DNA from: CAYZPE01 sp964626625
GTDB taxonomy: Bacteria > Patescibacteriota > Minisyncoccia > Phycocordibacterales > CAYZPE01
Length of the DNA: 28,029 nt
Direction: 5' to 3'
Assembly (NCBI GenBank): GCA_964626625.1
Contig: CAZVFV010000007.1
Location: 1-28,029, forward strand
This document shows positions 20,906-27,107 of the stretch, piece after piece; position 1 is the stretch's first letter, and each line of letters begins with the position of its first letter. The translations under genes and the position numbers were made by a program. The notes beneath the pieces were generated by a model. That model was given only the letters and a program-made list of their open reading frames with translations, ran no database searches and was not told the DNA's origin.

Positions 20906-21655
20906 CTATTTCGTAACTTTACACTCTAAACACATAAAAAGTGGAAATTCCTTACGTGCAGTATCTTCTATTACTTTTTTTGAACCTTCCTCACTTACTT
21001 TATGCGAAGTCCACTCCTCAAGACGGTGTATTGTAAAACCAGCATTAGCAAGATTTTTTACATAAACTTGTAGTGGCCTATGAAAAGAAATTGTTTTTAT
21101 TCCATCTTTCTTACTAGGATTCATAATAATTTCATGTTTTGATTCAGATAAATAAGAGTCTAGCCGACGAAACTGTATTTTCTTTTCTACATCAAAACCC
21201 CAACTTGTTTTATGTGGAATTCGCAGTATTGGATGATTAAGAACAAGCACCAACCTTCCACCCTTTTTTAATACGCGATAACACTCCTTAAAAACCTGAG
21301 ATATTTTTTCTATATTTTGCAAAGCTAGTGTAATTGTAATCACATCAAACTGAGATTCGGAAAAAGCATTTAAATCATCTGCACTAGAAACAAAGTATGC
21401 AATATTTGGAGAATTACGTTTTGCGATATTAATTAATTCTTCGGATATATCAATTCCTGAAACTTTCGCACTTGTTTTAGAAAACTCTTGTGTAAAAAAA
21501 CCTTGCCCACAAGCAACGTCAAGAACTGTGTTATCTGGTTTTAAATCAAGAATCCTTAATATGTTTGGTAAAATAACCTTATTTTGATATGAATCTGGAT
21601 CACCAACAACATCATCGTACCAATCTGCAACCTTACCCCAAGAAGTATTTTTCAT
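20906..21655 (-). CDS. Class I SAM-dependent methyltransferase
   Basis: 249 residues starting MKNTSWGKVADWYDD. I place the start at 21655, four bases after the stop of the cyclase gene; an earlier in-frame ATG at 21706 lies inside that gene. SAM-binding motif I is VLDVACGQGFFTQEF (about 43-57), followed by GIDISEELINIAK (motif II), FDVITITLALQNIE, and YRVLKKGGRLVLVLNHP. The overall layout resembles the UbiE/COQ5-like Methyltransf_11 group; the substrate cannot be told. It is the last gene of a zwf-cyclase-methyltransferase operon with very tight spacing, but no biochemical link among the three is obvious. Confidence 0.88.
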   Translation of the reverse strand: MKNTSWGKVADWYDDVVGDPDSYQNKVILPNILRILDLKPDNTVLDVACGQGFFTQEFSKTSAKVSGIDISEELINIAKRNSPNIAYFVSSADDLNAFSESQFDVITITLALQNIEKISQVFKECYRVLKKGGRLVLVLNHPILRIPHKTSWGFDVEKKIQFRRLDSYLSESKHEIIMNPSKKDGIKTISFHRPLQVYVKNLANAGFTIHRLEEWTSHKVSEEGSKKVIEDTARKEFPLFMCLECKVTK

Positions 21656-21659
21656 ATAG

Positions 21660-22289
21660 TTATGAGAGCAGAATAGCACGAACCGGAGAACCTTCAATAC
21701 CAACAAACTTAAGTGGCAAACAAACGAGCGTATATTCCCCTTCTTTAATTTCTTTTAAATCAAGCGCCTCAATTATAGGAATATTTTTTGAAAGAAGAGA
21801 AGTATGAGGGCGTTGATCAGGACTCCCCTTTTGTTTAACCGAAAGATAGTCTATACCAAAAAGTGCTATTTCTTTTTCCTTGAGCCAGTCAGCAGCATCT
21901 CCATCAAGATAAACATAATCATTATAAAACTCCTTAAAACCTCGAATTGAGTTTGAAGTTTTAACCAAAATCCTCTCGCCCTTTTGAATATTCTTGTCTT
22001 TCAAATCTTCTATTTTTATAGAATCTTTTGCACCAGATAAATCAAAAACCCGACAGGTGCCAACAAACACACTGAGTGCTATGTCTTCGAGGTTATACGC
22101 ACCCTGCACTGCATGAGCTGGAGCATCGACATGTGTTCCAGAGTGCGATCCCATAACAATCTTTGAAAGCTTTGTTTGACTCTGTGGCATATCAGCATGA
22201 GTTTCAATACTTACAGGAATATTGTTAGGGTACACAATGGTGTCATTATGGAGTGCAAGTGAAATATCGTATATATTTTTTATGTTCAT
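21660..22289 (-). CDS. Cyclase-family metal hydrolase (kynurenine formamidase-like)
   Basis: 209 residues of the cyclase superfamily (PF04199-type), whose members hydrolyse small amides such as N-formylkynurenine. The metal-binding motif HSGTHVDAPAH is complete (about residues 48-58); the second-half motifs FGIDYLSVKQKG and LPLKFVGIEGSPVRAILL are as expected. The function in this organism is not known: no tryptophan-degradation genes are visible. Its ATG overlaps the zwf stop codon (ATGA), which indicates translational coupling, and the methyltransferase follows after four bases. The start MNIKNIYDISLAL matches the family N-terminus. Confidence 0.9.
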   Translation of the reverse strand: MNIKNIYDISLALHNDTIVYPNNIPVSIETHADMPQSQTKLSKIVMGSHSGTHVDAPAHAVQGAYNLEDIALSVFVGTCRVFDLSGAKDSIKIEDLKDKNIQKGERILVKTSNSIRGFKEFYNDYVYLDGDAADWLKEKEIALFGIDYLSVKQKGSPDQRPHTSLLSKNIPIIEALDLKEIKEGEYTLVCLPLKFVGIEGSPVRAILLS

Positions 22290-23770
22290 ATTTTTGCAAT
22301 AAAATCGCCTGGTTTTGAATTTTGTTTATAATGTTTGAGTGGAGTCTTTTTTAGAGCATTTAATACAGGCATTATTATTCCCCACTCTGCCAAAACCTCA
22401 GCCGTATTAGTAAAGAGTGTCTGATCACCAATAATTGCATCATACAAAACTCTCTCATATGCATCTGGAATTTTTCTTTGTATCGTATCTCGAGCCTGAG
22501 AAAAAGAAAGATTTTGTGGCTCAAGACCAAAGTTAAACCCAGGTGCTTTTGCCCAAAATAAAAGTGAGATTGCTTCATTCGGCTGAATCGAAAAAGTTAA
22601 AATATTTTGATGACCCTCTTTGTGTTCAATTGGACACACACAAAATTCCTTCGGTGCTTTAAAGTGAATAGTGACCTCAACCTTCGACTCATTTAAAGCC
22701 TTTCCGCTTTCAATATAAAAAGGTACTCCACGAAAACGAGAATTCTTAACTTCCAAAGCTAGTCTAAAATAACTTTCTGTTTGAGAGCTTGAGACAACCC
22801 CTTTTTCTTGTCGATAACCTTCATATTGAGCACGAACCATTTTTGAACCTTTATAAATCCGAACTTTTTTCAAAACTCGCGCCCGCTCAGTACGAATAAG
22901 TTCTGATTCAAGTCTATCGGGATTTTCCATTGAAATAAGCGCTAAAATTTGCAAAATATGATTTTGTCCCACATCACGAAGTGCTCCGACATCATCATAT
23001 GAAGACCCTCGATTTCCAACAACATTTGATTCCAAGAATTTTATTTCAATTTGTTCGATAAACTTTCGATTCCAAAGTGGCTCAAAGAGTGCATTTGAAA
23101 AACGAAAACTCAAAATGTTTTGAATTGTTTCTTTTGCCAAATAGTGATCAATACGAAAAATCTGATTTTCCTCAAAAAGCTTTCCGAGGAGTGTATCAAG
23201 GGAACGCGCCTCGATTAAATTATTTCCAAATGGCTTTTCGATAAGCACACGTGTCCAAGCTTGTTTTTCTTGTCGAGTCCCAGGAGCCCTAAAGGATTGC
23301 GATTTTCTAAGTCCTACGAACGAAAGTAAATCGGGAATGCACGACATGGTTAATCCTGAGGCGGAAATGTGTTTTAAAATTGTTTTATATAGTATTGGAG
23401 GAACAGCAAGATAAAACATTTTGTTTGAACAGACACCAAAGTCAGTATCGTATCTACCGAGAGATTCTGAAAGATCTTTAAAACTTTGTTCCAAAGACAT
23501 GTCTCCACGCTCATAAAATGCATAAGTAAGAAACATATCTATGCGTGCAAGGTCTTTAGACTTTGTTTGCAGTATCTCCTTTATATATATACGGAAGTCT
23601 TCGTGTGAAAGTGGTCGACGAGCAAAGCCAATGAGTTTAAATTGTTTTGGCAAAAAACCTCCCATATATAAATTAAAAAGAGCGAAAATAAGTTTTTTCT
23701 GAAACAGATCTCCTGTAGCACCAAACACTACTATTGTTAAAGGTTTTTTTGCTTCCATAGGAATTATCAT
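22286..23770 (-). CDS. zwf: Glucose-6-phosphate 1-dehydrogenase
   Basis: Oxidises glucose-6-phosphate to 6-phosphogluconolactone and yields NADPH, entering the oxidative pentose phosphate route. 494 residues. Visible are the Rossmann motif FGATGDLFQKKL, RVLIEKPFG, the active-site RIDHYLAKE (about 206-214), VGNRGSSYDDVGALRDVGQNH, and the C-terminal EPQNLSF and DAYERVLYDAI. Between GLTMSC and WTRVLIEKPFG there are about 28 extra residues (about 144-171, LSFVGLRKSQSF, RAPGTRQEKQ) that I do not expect in the family; see findings. The start could instead be the ATG at 23758 (MEAKKP), since neither has a clear SD. It lies 25 bases after msrB. Confidence 0.94.
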   Translation of the reverse strand: MIIPMEAKKPLTIVVFGATGDLFQKKLIFALFNLYMGGFLPKQFKLIGFARRPLSHEDFRIYIKEILQTKSKDLARIDMFLTYAFYERGDMSLEQSFKDLSESLGRYDTDFGVCSNKMFYLAVPPILYKTILKHISASGLTMSCIPDLLSFVGLRKSQSFRAPGTRQEKQAWTRVLIEKPFGNNLIEARSLDTLLGKLFEENQIFRIDHYLAKETIQNILSFRFSNALFEPLWNRKFIEQIEIKFLESNVVGNRGSSYDDVGALRDVGQNHILQILALISMENPDRLESELIRTERARVLKKVRIYKGSKMVRAQYEGYRQEKGVVSSSQTESYFRLALEVKNSRFRGVPFYIESGKALNESKVEVTIHFKAPKEFCVCPIEHKEGHQNILTFSIQPNEAISLLFWAKAPGFNFGLEPQNLSFSQARDTIQRKIPDAYERVLYDAIIGDQTLFTNTAEVLAEWGIIMPVLNALKKTPLKHYKQNSKPGDFIAKI

Positions 23771-23795
23771 CTACTCATTACTAAAATACTCAATA

Positions 23796-24197
23796 CTAGT
23801 TATCTTTTTTTTCCTCAAGCTCCAAACACACTGAATTAATACAGTATCTTGCACCTGTTTCTGTTGGACCGTCAGGAAATACATGACCTAAATGCGAACC
23901 GCATTTTGCACATTGTACTTCGACACGCTTCATACCGTACTCAAAATCCTCTACAATTTTTATATTTTCATTAGACATAACCCTGTCGAATGAAGGCCAA
24001 CCTGTTCCTGAATCAAATTTTGTATCAGAAGAAAAAAGTTCGTTTCCACATACCTTACATTTATATACACCCTCTTTTTTAGTATCAACATATTCGCCAG
24101 TAAAAGGTGCTTCTGTTCCTTTTTCACGTAACACTTTATATTCTTCAGGCGTAAGCTTTTCTTTCAAGTTTTCTTCTGTGTTAAGAGTGTCTTTCAT
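23796..24197 (-). CDS. msrB: Peptide-methionine (R)-S-oxide reductase
   Basis: Repairs oxidised methionine (R form) in proteins using thioredoxin-type reductants. 133 residues from the ATG at 24197. Two zinc CxxC pairs are present (CKVCGNELF and CAKCGSHLGHVFPDGP), with the conserved GTGWPSF, and the catalytic Cys in RYCINSVCLE. It has no signal peptide, so it is cytoplasmic. A longer in-frame start at 24245 would overlap the divergent rsmG and its promoter. The -10 (TACAAT with a TG extension) lies nine bases before the chosen ATG, and no SD is present. zwf follows after a short gap and may be co-transcribed. Confidence 0.95.
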   Translation of the reverse strand: MKDTLNTEENLKEKLTPEEYKVLREKGTEAPFTGEYVDTKKEGVYKCKVCGNELFSSDTKFDSGTGWPSFDRVMSNENIKIVEDFEYGMKRVEVQCAKCGSHLGHVFPDGPTETGARYCINSVCLELEEKKDN

Positions 24198-24206
24198 GAT
24201 AGGCTG

Positions 24207-24216
24207 ATTGTAACAT
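24207..24216. promoter_or_regulatory. Overlapping divergent -10 boxes of msrB and rsmG
   Basis: The ten bases ATTGTAACAT carry the rsmG -10 (TAACAT, plus, 24211-24216, eight bases before ATG) and, on the minus strand, the msrB extended -10 (TGTTACAAT). The two boxes overlap, so only one polymerase could open at a time. Neither has a strong -35. Confidence 0.45.
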
Positions 24217-24224
24217 ATCGAATT

Positions 24225-24923
24225 ATGGAAACACTCCAAAAACAAATCGAAAAAACTGGCATTATATTAAGTGACGAACAACTCACTCAATTTAATACTC
24301 TCCTCCAAGAACTTCAAAATAAAAACAAAGAGTTTAATTTAACAGCTATTGTTGAGACAGAAGATATTATATTGAAACACTTTGTAGATTCACTTTCTGT
24401 AACACCCTACATTCCAAAAAATACAACAACATTTATTGATGTTGGAACTGGCGCTGGTTTCCCTGGACTACCAATTAAAATAGTTCGGCCCGAAATTAAT
24501 ATGACTCTTCTTGAGTCAATTTTAAAGAAAACTTCTTTTGTAAACCAAGTAATCAAAACTCTTAATTTATCTAAAATCAAAGCAATTAATGGCCGAGCCG
24601 AAGAAGCGGGACAAGACCTCCGTTATAGAGAACAGTTTGATGTTGCTGTTGCACGTGCAGTTGCAGAACTCAGCGTACTTGTTGAGTACACATTACCTTT
24701 TGTAAAAATTGGAGGAATATTCATTGCACAGAAAAAAACAGCTCAGGAAGAAATCGACAAAGCAGGTAAGGCAATAGAAACACTTGGAGGACAGATCAAA
24801 GATATCATTCCAGTGACCATTCTGGGATTAGAACATCGTCAAATAGTTATTATTGAAAAAATAAAAGAAACTCCCGAAAAATATCCTCGACGCCCCGGCA
24901 TGGCCCTCAAAAAACCTATTTAA
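24225..24923 (+). CDS. rsmG: 16S rRNA (guanine-527-N7)-methyltransferase
   Basis: Methylates G527 in the 530 loop of 16S rRNA using SAM. 232 residues, normal length. It shows the family layout: an N-terminal helical region (LTQFNTLLQELQNKNKEFNLTAI with the NLT motif), LKHFVDSLS, the SAM motif FIDVGTGAGFPGLPIKI (about residues 69-85), LLESILKKTSFV, and the substrate motif VAVARAVAELSVLVEYTLPF. The ATG at 24225 has no SD and lies eight bases after a TAACAT box, so the mRNA is close to leaderless. It is divergent from msrB. A hairpin follows at 24929-24956. Confidence 0.95.
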   Translation: METLQKQIEKTGIILSDEQLTQFNTLLQELQNKNKEFNLTAIVETEDIILKHFVDSLSVTPYIPKNTTTFIDVGTGAGFPGLPIKIVRPEINMTLLESILKKTSFVNQVIKTLNLSKIKAINGRAEEAGQDLRYREQFDVAVARAVAELSVLVEYTLPFVKIGGIFIAQKKTAQEEIDKAGKAIETLGGQIKDIIPVTILGLEHRQIVIIEKIKETPEKYPRRPGMALKKPI

Positions 24924-24956
24924 AAGAAAAGCCCAGCGTGCAAGCACGCTGGGCTT
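24916..24956. terminator. Hairpin after rsmG
   Basis: A perfect 13-bp stem AAGCCCAGCGTGC/GCACGCTGGGCTT with a 2-base loop (24929-24956). The T-run (TTTTCTTTT) is on the minus-strand side; the plus side has only TT. It may end rsmG weakly and transcripts from the other side strongly. Confidence 0.7.
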
Positions 24957-25093
24957 GAAATTTAAACATTAGTAGGTTTTGAATTTCTAGTCTTTTTTCC
25001 ACATCAAGAGTCTAGTCCCCTTCTCAAGCAAAACCTGTCTTGAACCAATTAGTCTTTCAATACCCAGCGAAACACTCGCCTTAGCATCACTGG
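24957..25093. other. Short intergenic stretch with an open minus-strand frame lacking a start
   Basis: No gene is supported. On the minus strand a frame stays open from the terminator at 25094-25131 to a TAG at 24987-24989 (...SLGIERLIGSRQVLLEKG..., ending LMWKKD), but it has no usable start codon or SD. It may be the tail of a broken gene or chance. Confidence 0.3.
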
Positions 25094-25131
25094 AAAAAAC
25101 AAAAAGACCACCGGAAGGTGGTCTTTTTGTT
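25094..25131. terminator. Terminator after the zinc-ribbon gene (bidirectional)
   Basis: A perfect 15-bp stem (AACAAAAAGACCACC and complement) with loop GGAA (25098-25131), T-runs on both sides. Confidence 0.88.
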
Positions 25132-25316
25132 TATTTTTTACTTTCTACAACTACTTCGTTTATACAACGAATGCAGACCTTTTGGCGGTCGCGAGTTTTA
25201 ATGTATTTATTTCCACAAGAACATACCACAATTTCTGCACGACGAGCGTAATCAATCCATTTTCCGGGTTGGTTTTTATTCTTATTTGGTATTGGTTTCT
25301 TTTCTACCTTTTTCAT
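25131..25316 (-). CDS. Small zinc-ribbon protein, 61 aa
   Basis: A basic N-terminal tail (MKKVEKKPIPNKNKNQPGKW) is followed by a CxC...CxxC metal site: VVCSCGNKYIKTRDRQKVCIRC. The CSCGN and CxxC spacing recalls ribosomal protein bL31, but the following HPFYTG of bL31 is missing (it reads INEVVVESKK), so I only call it a zinc ribbon, possibly ribosome- or RNA-associated. The ATG lacks an SD. A strong promoter (TTGACA, 18 bases, TATAAT) lies just upstream, with a leader of about 15 bases. A strong terminator overlaps its stop codon. High expression is likely. Confidence 0.75.
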   Translation of the reverse strand: MKKVEKKPIPNKNKNQPGKWIDYARRAEIVVCSCGNKYIKTRDRQKVCIRCINEVVVESKK

Positions 25317-25337
25317 ATTATTTTAATGCGAAGTAGT

Positions 25338-25367
25338 ATTATATAATATTATACAACACCATGTCAA
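25338..25367 (-). promoter_or_regulatory. Consensus promoter of the zinc-ribbon gene
   Basis: On the minus strand TTGACA (25362-25367), 18 bases, TATAAT (25338-25343). Both hexamers are perfect; a second TATAAT falls inside the spacer. Confidence 0.8.
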
Positions 25368-25380
25368 GAACAGGCTCGAT

Positions 25381-26592
25381 TTAGTCTATAAACGTAAGAG
25401 CCTTACCTTTCTTGTTTCCACGGCCAGTTCTGCCGATTCTATGAACGTAATCATCATATGTTGCAGGAACATCGTAGTTGATAACATGAGTAATATCAGA
25501 AATATCCAATCCTCGAGCAGCAACATCTGTTGCAACAAGTATCTGGACCTGATTTTTCTTAAATGCACCAAGCGCTTGTTGTCTTCGAGAATGATTTTTA
25601 TTTCCGTGAATTGATTCTGCCTTAAGACCTTTTTGAGAAAGTATCTTTGAGAGTTTTTCTACGCCATGCTTTGTTCTTCCGAACACAAGTACTTTAGTAA
25701 ATTCTTTTTGAGAAAGTAACTCATGTAGAATCTCTAACTTGTCTTTACCACCAACTCTTACAACATCCTGATCAACATTTTTAGATGTATCTTGTGTCTT
25801 AACAGAAATGCGAACAGGTTCATTTAAAAATTCACCGATAAGTCTCTCTATATCAGACGAAAGTGTTGCTGAGAAGAAAAGTGTATGGCGACCCTGTGGC
25901 ATGCCTGCCATAACAAAGCGCATATCATTCACAAAGCCCATATCGAGCATTCGATCAGCCTCATCAAGAACTACACTCTTAAACTCATTAAGCCTAATGT
26001 GTTTCTTTTCTATAAGATCCTTGAGACGTCCTGGAGTTCCAATAATAAAGTGATTTATATTTCTAAGTGCAAAAATCTGTTTACCTATTGGAGCACCTCC
26101 AACGCAACATACTGAGAATACCTTTAGACCCTTCGTAAAACCACGGAGCTCATCTTCAATCTGAATAGCAAGCTCTCGAGTAGGAACAATAACAAGTACC
26201 TTTTCTTTTCTATCAAGAAGAACCTTGTTAATGAGTGGAATAAGGAAAGCACCAGTTTTTCCTGTACCAGTATTTGCAATACCTACAATGTCTGAACCTT
26301 TTAATATATGAGGAATAGACCTGTCTTGAATTGGAGTAGGTTCTGTATAACCCTTTTCAATAATAGCTTGTTTTAATTCTGGTTGAATTAAAAAATCTTG
26401 AAAAGTATGTTCTGGAACAAAATGTTCAACCTCTTCTGTGATAACTGCTTTATTAATAAACCTTCCTGGGTTTATATATTGACCCTTACCAAAACCACCT
26501 CCTCGTCCACCACGATTTCCACCACCAGAAAAACTCCTCTTAAATGGAGGTTTTTTAGAAAAAGTTTTTGCTTTAAATTTTGCTTTATACAT
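25381..26592 (-). CDS. DEAD-box RNA helicase with N-terminal RGG-rich segment
   Basis: 403 residues from MYKAKFK at 26592 (an ATG eleven codons upstream has no support). All helicase motifs are in order: Q-motif YTEPTPIQ, ANTGTGKT, PTRELAIQI, TPGRL, DEAD, SAT, VLVFGRTK, ATDVAARGLDI, HRIGRTGR. The protein stops soon after (GKALTFID), so it has no C-terminal RNA-binding extension. Instead the N-terminus carries a basic, Gly/Arg/Phe-rich tract (KPPFKRSFSGGG, NRGGRGGGFGKG) that probably binds RNA. It is similar to the RhlE/CsdA group; likely roles are ribosome assembly or mRNA unwinding in the cold. It is preceded by a leader of about 360 bases from a consensus promoter. Confidence 0.94.
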   Translation of the reverse strand: MYKAKFKAKTFSKKPPFKRSFSGGGNRGGRGGGFGKGQYINPGRFINKAVITEEVEHFVPEHTFQDFLIQPELKQAIIEKGYTEPTPIQDRSIPHILKGSDIVGIANTGTGKTGAFLIPLINKVLLDRKEKVLVIVPTRELAIQIEDELRGFTKGLKVFSVCCVGGAPIGKQIFALRNINHFIIGTPGRLKDLIEKKHIRLNEFKSVVLDEADRMLDMGFVNDMRFVMAGMPQGRHTLFFSATLSSDIERLIGEFLNEPVRISVKTQDTSKNVDQDVVRVGGKDKLEILHELLSQKEFTKVLVFGRTKHGVEKLSKILSQKGLKAESIHGNKNHSRRQQALGAFKKNQVQILVATDVAARGLDISDITHVINYDVPATYDDYVHRIGRTGRGNKKGKALTFID

Positions 26593-26949
26593 AAATGATA
26601 TAAAAACAGTGCATAAAAAATGCATGTTTACGGGAACATTCCCTTAAATCCCATTTAAAAATCTACTTTCGAGCCGAGGAAACTAATTTTGGAGAAAAAA
26701 ATCAAGTTGGAGGTCGAGGAATATCAAGATATTTCAAGACCGAAACGAAGATTTTTAACCCAAAACTAGTTTTCACAGAGCTGGAATGAGATTTTGAAAT
26801 GGGGTTTTATTAATGTGTAAGAAACCTGGTCTCTATGGAGTTTCAAAATAGTCACTTAAGCCTTCCTGCTGACTTTCTTGTCAGTAAAGACCTGGTCTCT
26901 ATACTCTAAAAAAATTCTAGAGCAAAACTTGGAGAGATATTTAACTTAC
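26593..26949 (-). promoter_or_regulatory. Long structured 5' leader of the helicase gene
   Basis: No gene is seen here. Bases 26677-26775 form a nested imperfect palindrome: outer arms GAAACTAATTTTGG and CCAAAACTAGTTTTC, then AAAAATC/GATTTTT, GGTC/GACC, and ATATC/GATAT at the tip. Further 5' in the transcript are a CTCTA/TAGAG-type hairpin (near 26904-26922), a CTGAC/GTCAG hairpin (near 26870-26884) and a 13-base direct repeat. Long structured leaders are known for cold-shock helicase genes. Confidence 0.5.
26824..26902. repeat. 13-base direct repeat in the helicase leader
   Basis: ACCTGGTCTCTAT occurs at 26824-26836 and again at 26890-26902, 66 bases apart; both copies are preceded by GTAA and a few A/G bases. 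Confidence 0.7.
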
Positions 26950-26955
26950 CCTATA

Positions 26956-26984
26956 AGTATATACCTAAAACGTGTTTGTGTCAA
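26956..26984 (-). promoter_or_regulatory. Consensus promoter of the helicase gene
   Basis: On the minus strand TTGACA (26979-26984), 17 bases, TATACT (26956-26961). The 14-bp box at 26984-26997 directly adjoins the -35. Confidence 0.75.
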
Positions 26985-27082
26985 CCCCGTTAGATAACCT
27001 AATTTATAATCAGGTAAAATCCTTACACACCCACCTTCTGTGAGAGCTTTTGTGAAATATGAGAACAATTATCTAACGGGGT
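26984..27082. repeat. Paired 14-bp inverted boxes between divergent genes
   Basis: ACCCCGTTAGATAA at 26984-26997 and its exact complement TTATCTAACGGGGT at 27069-27082. Relative to each divergent gene the box has the same orientation and lies just upstream of the promoter core. It could be an operator or the ends of a 99-base repeat element. Confidence 0.7.
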
Positions 27083-27092
27083 CAAATATATG

Positions 27093-27098
27093 CTACTA
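27093..27098 (+). promoter_or_regulatory. Extended -10 of the flavoprotein gene
   Basis: TACTAT preceded by TGC (TGn extension); it ends nine bases before the ATG at 27108, so the mRNA is nearly leaderless. Confidence 0.45.
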
Positions 27099-27107
27099 TA
27101 CGCCTTT

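Noticed and set aside
22375..22578. A 67-codon minus-strand frame inside zwf
   Set aside because: It is out of frame within a well-supported gene and has no start signals.
26824..26902. CRISPR-like array from the 13-base repeats
   Set aside because: There are only two copies, the repeat is too short, and no cas gene is present.
26984..27082. Insertion sequence bounded by the 14-bp inverted repeats
   Set aside because: The 99 bases contain no transposase and no flanking target duplication is visible; a promoter-linked box or a non-coding repeat explains it better.
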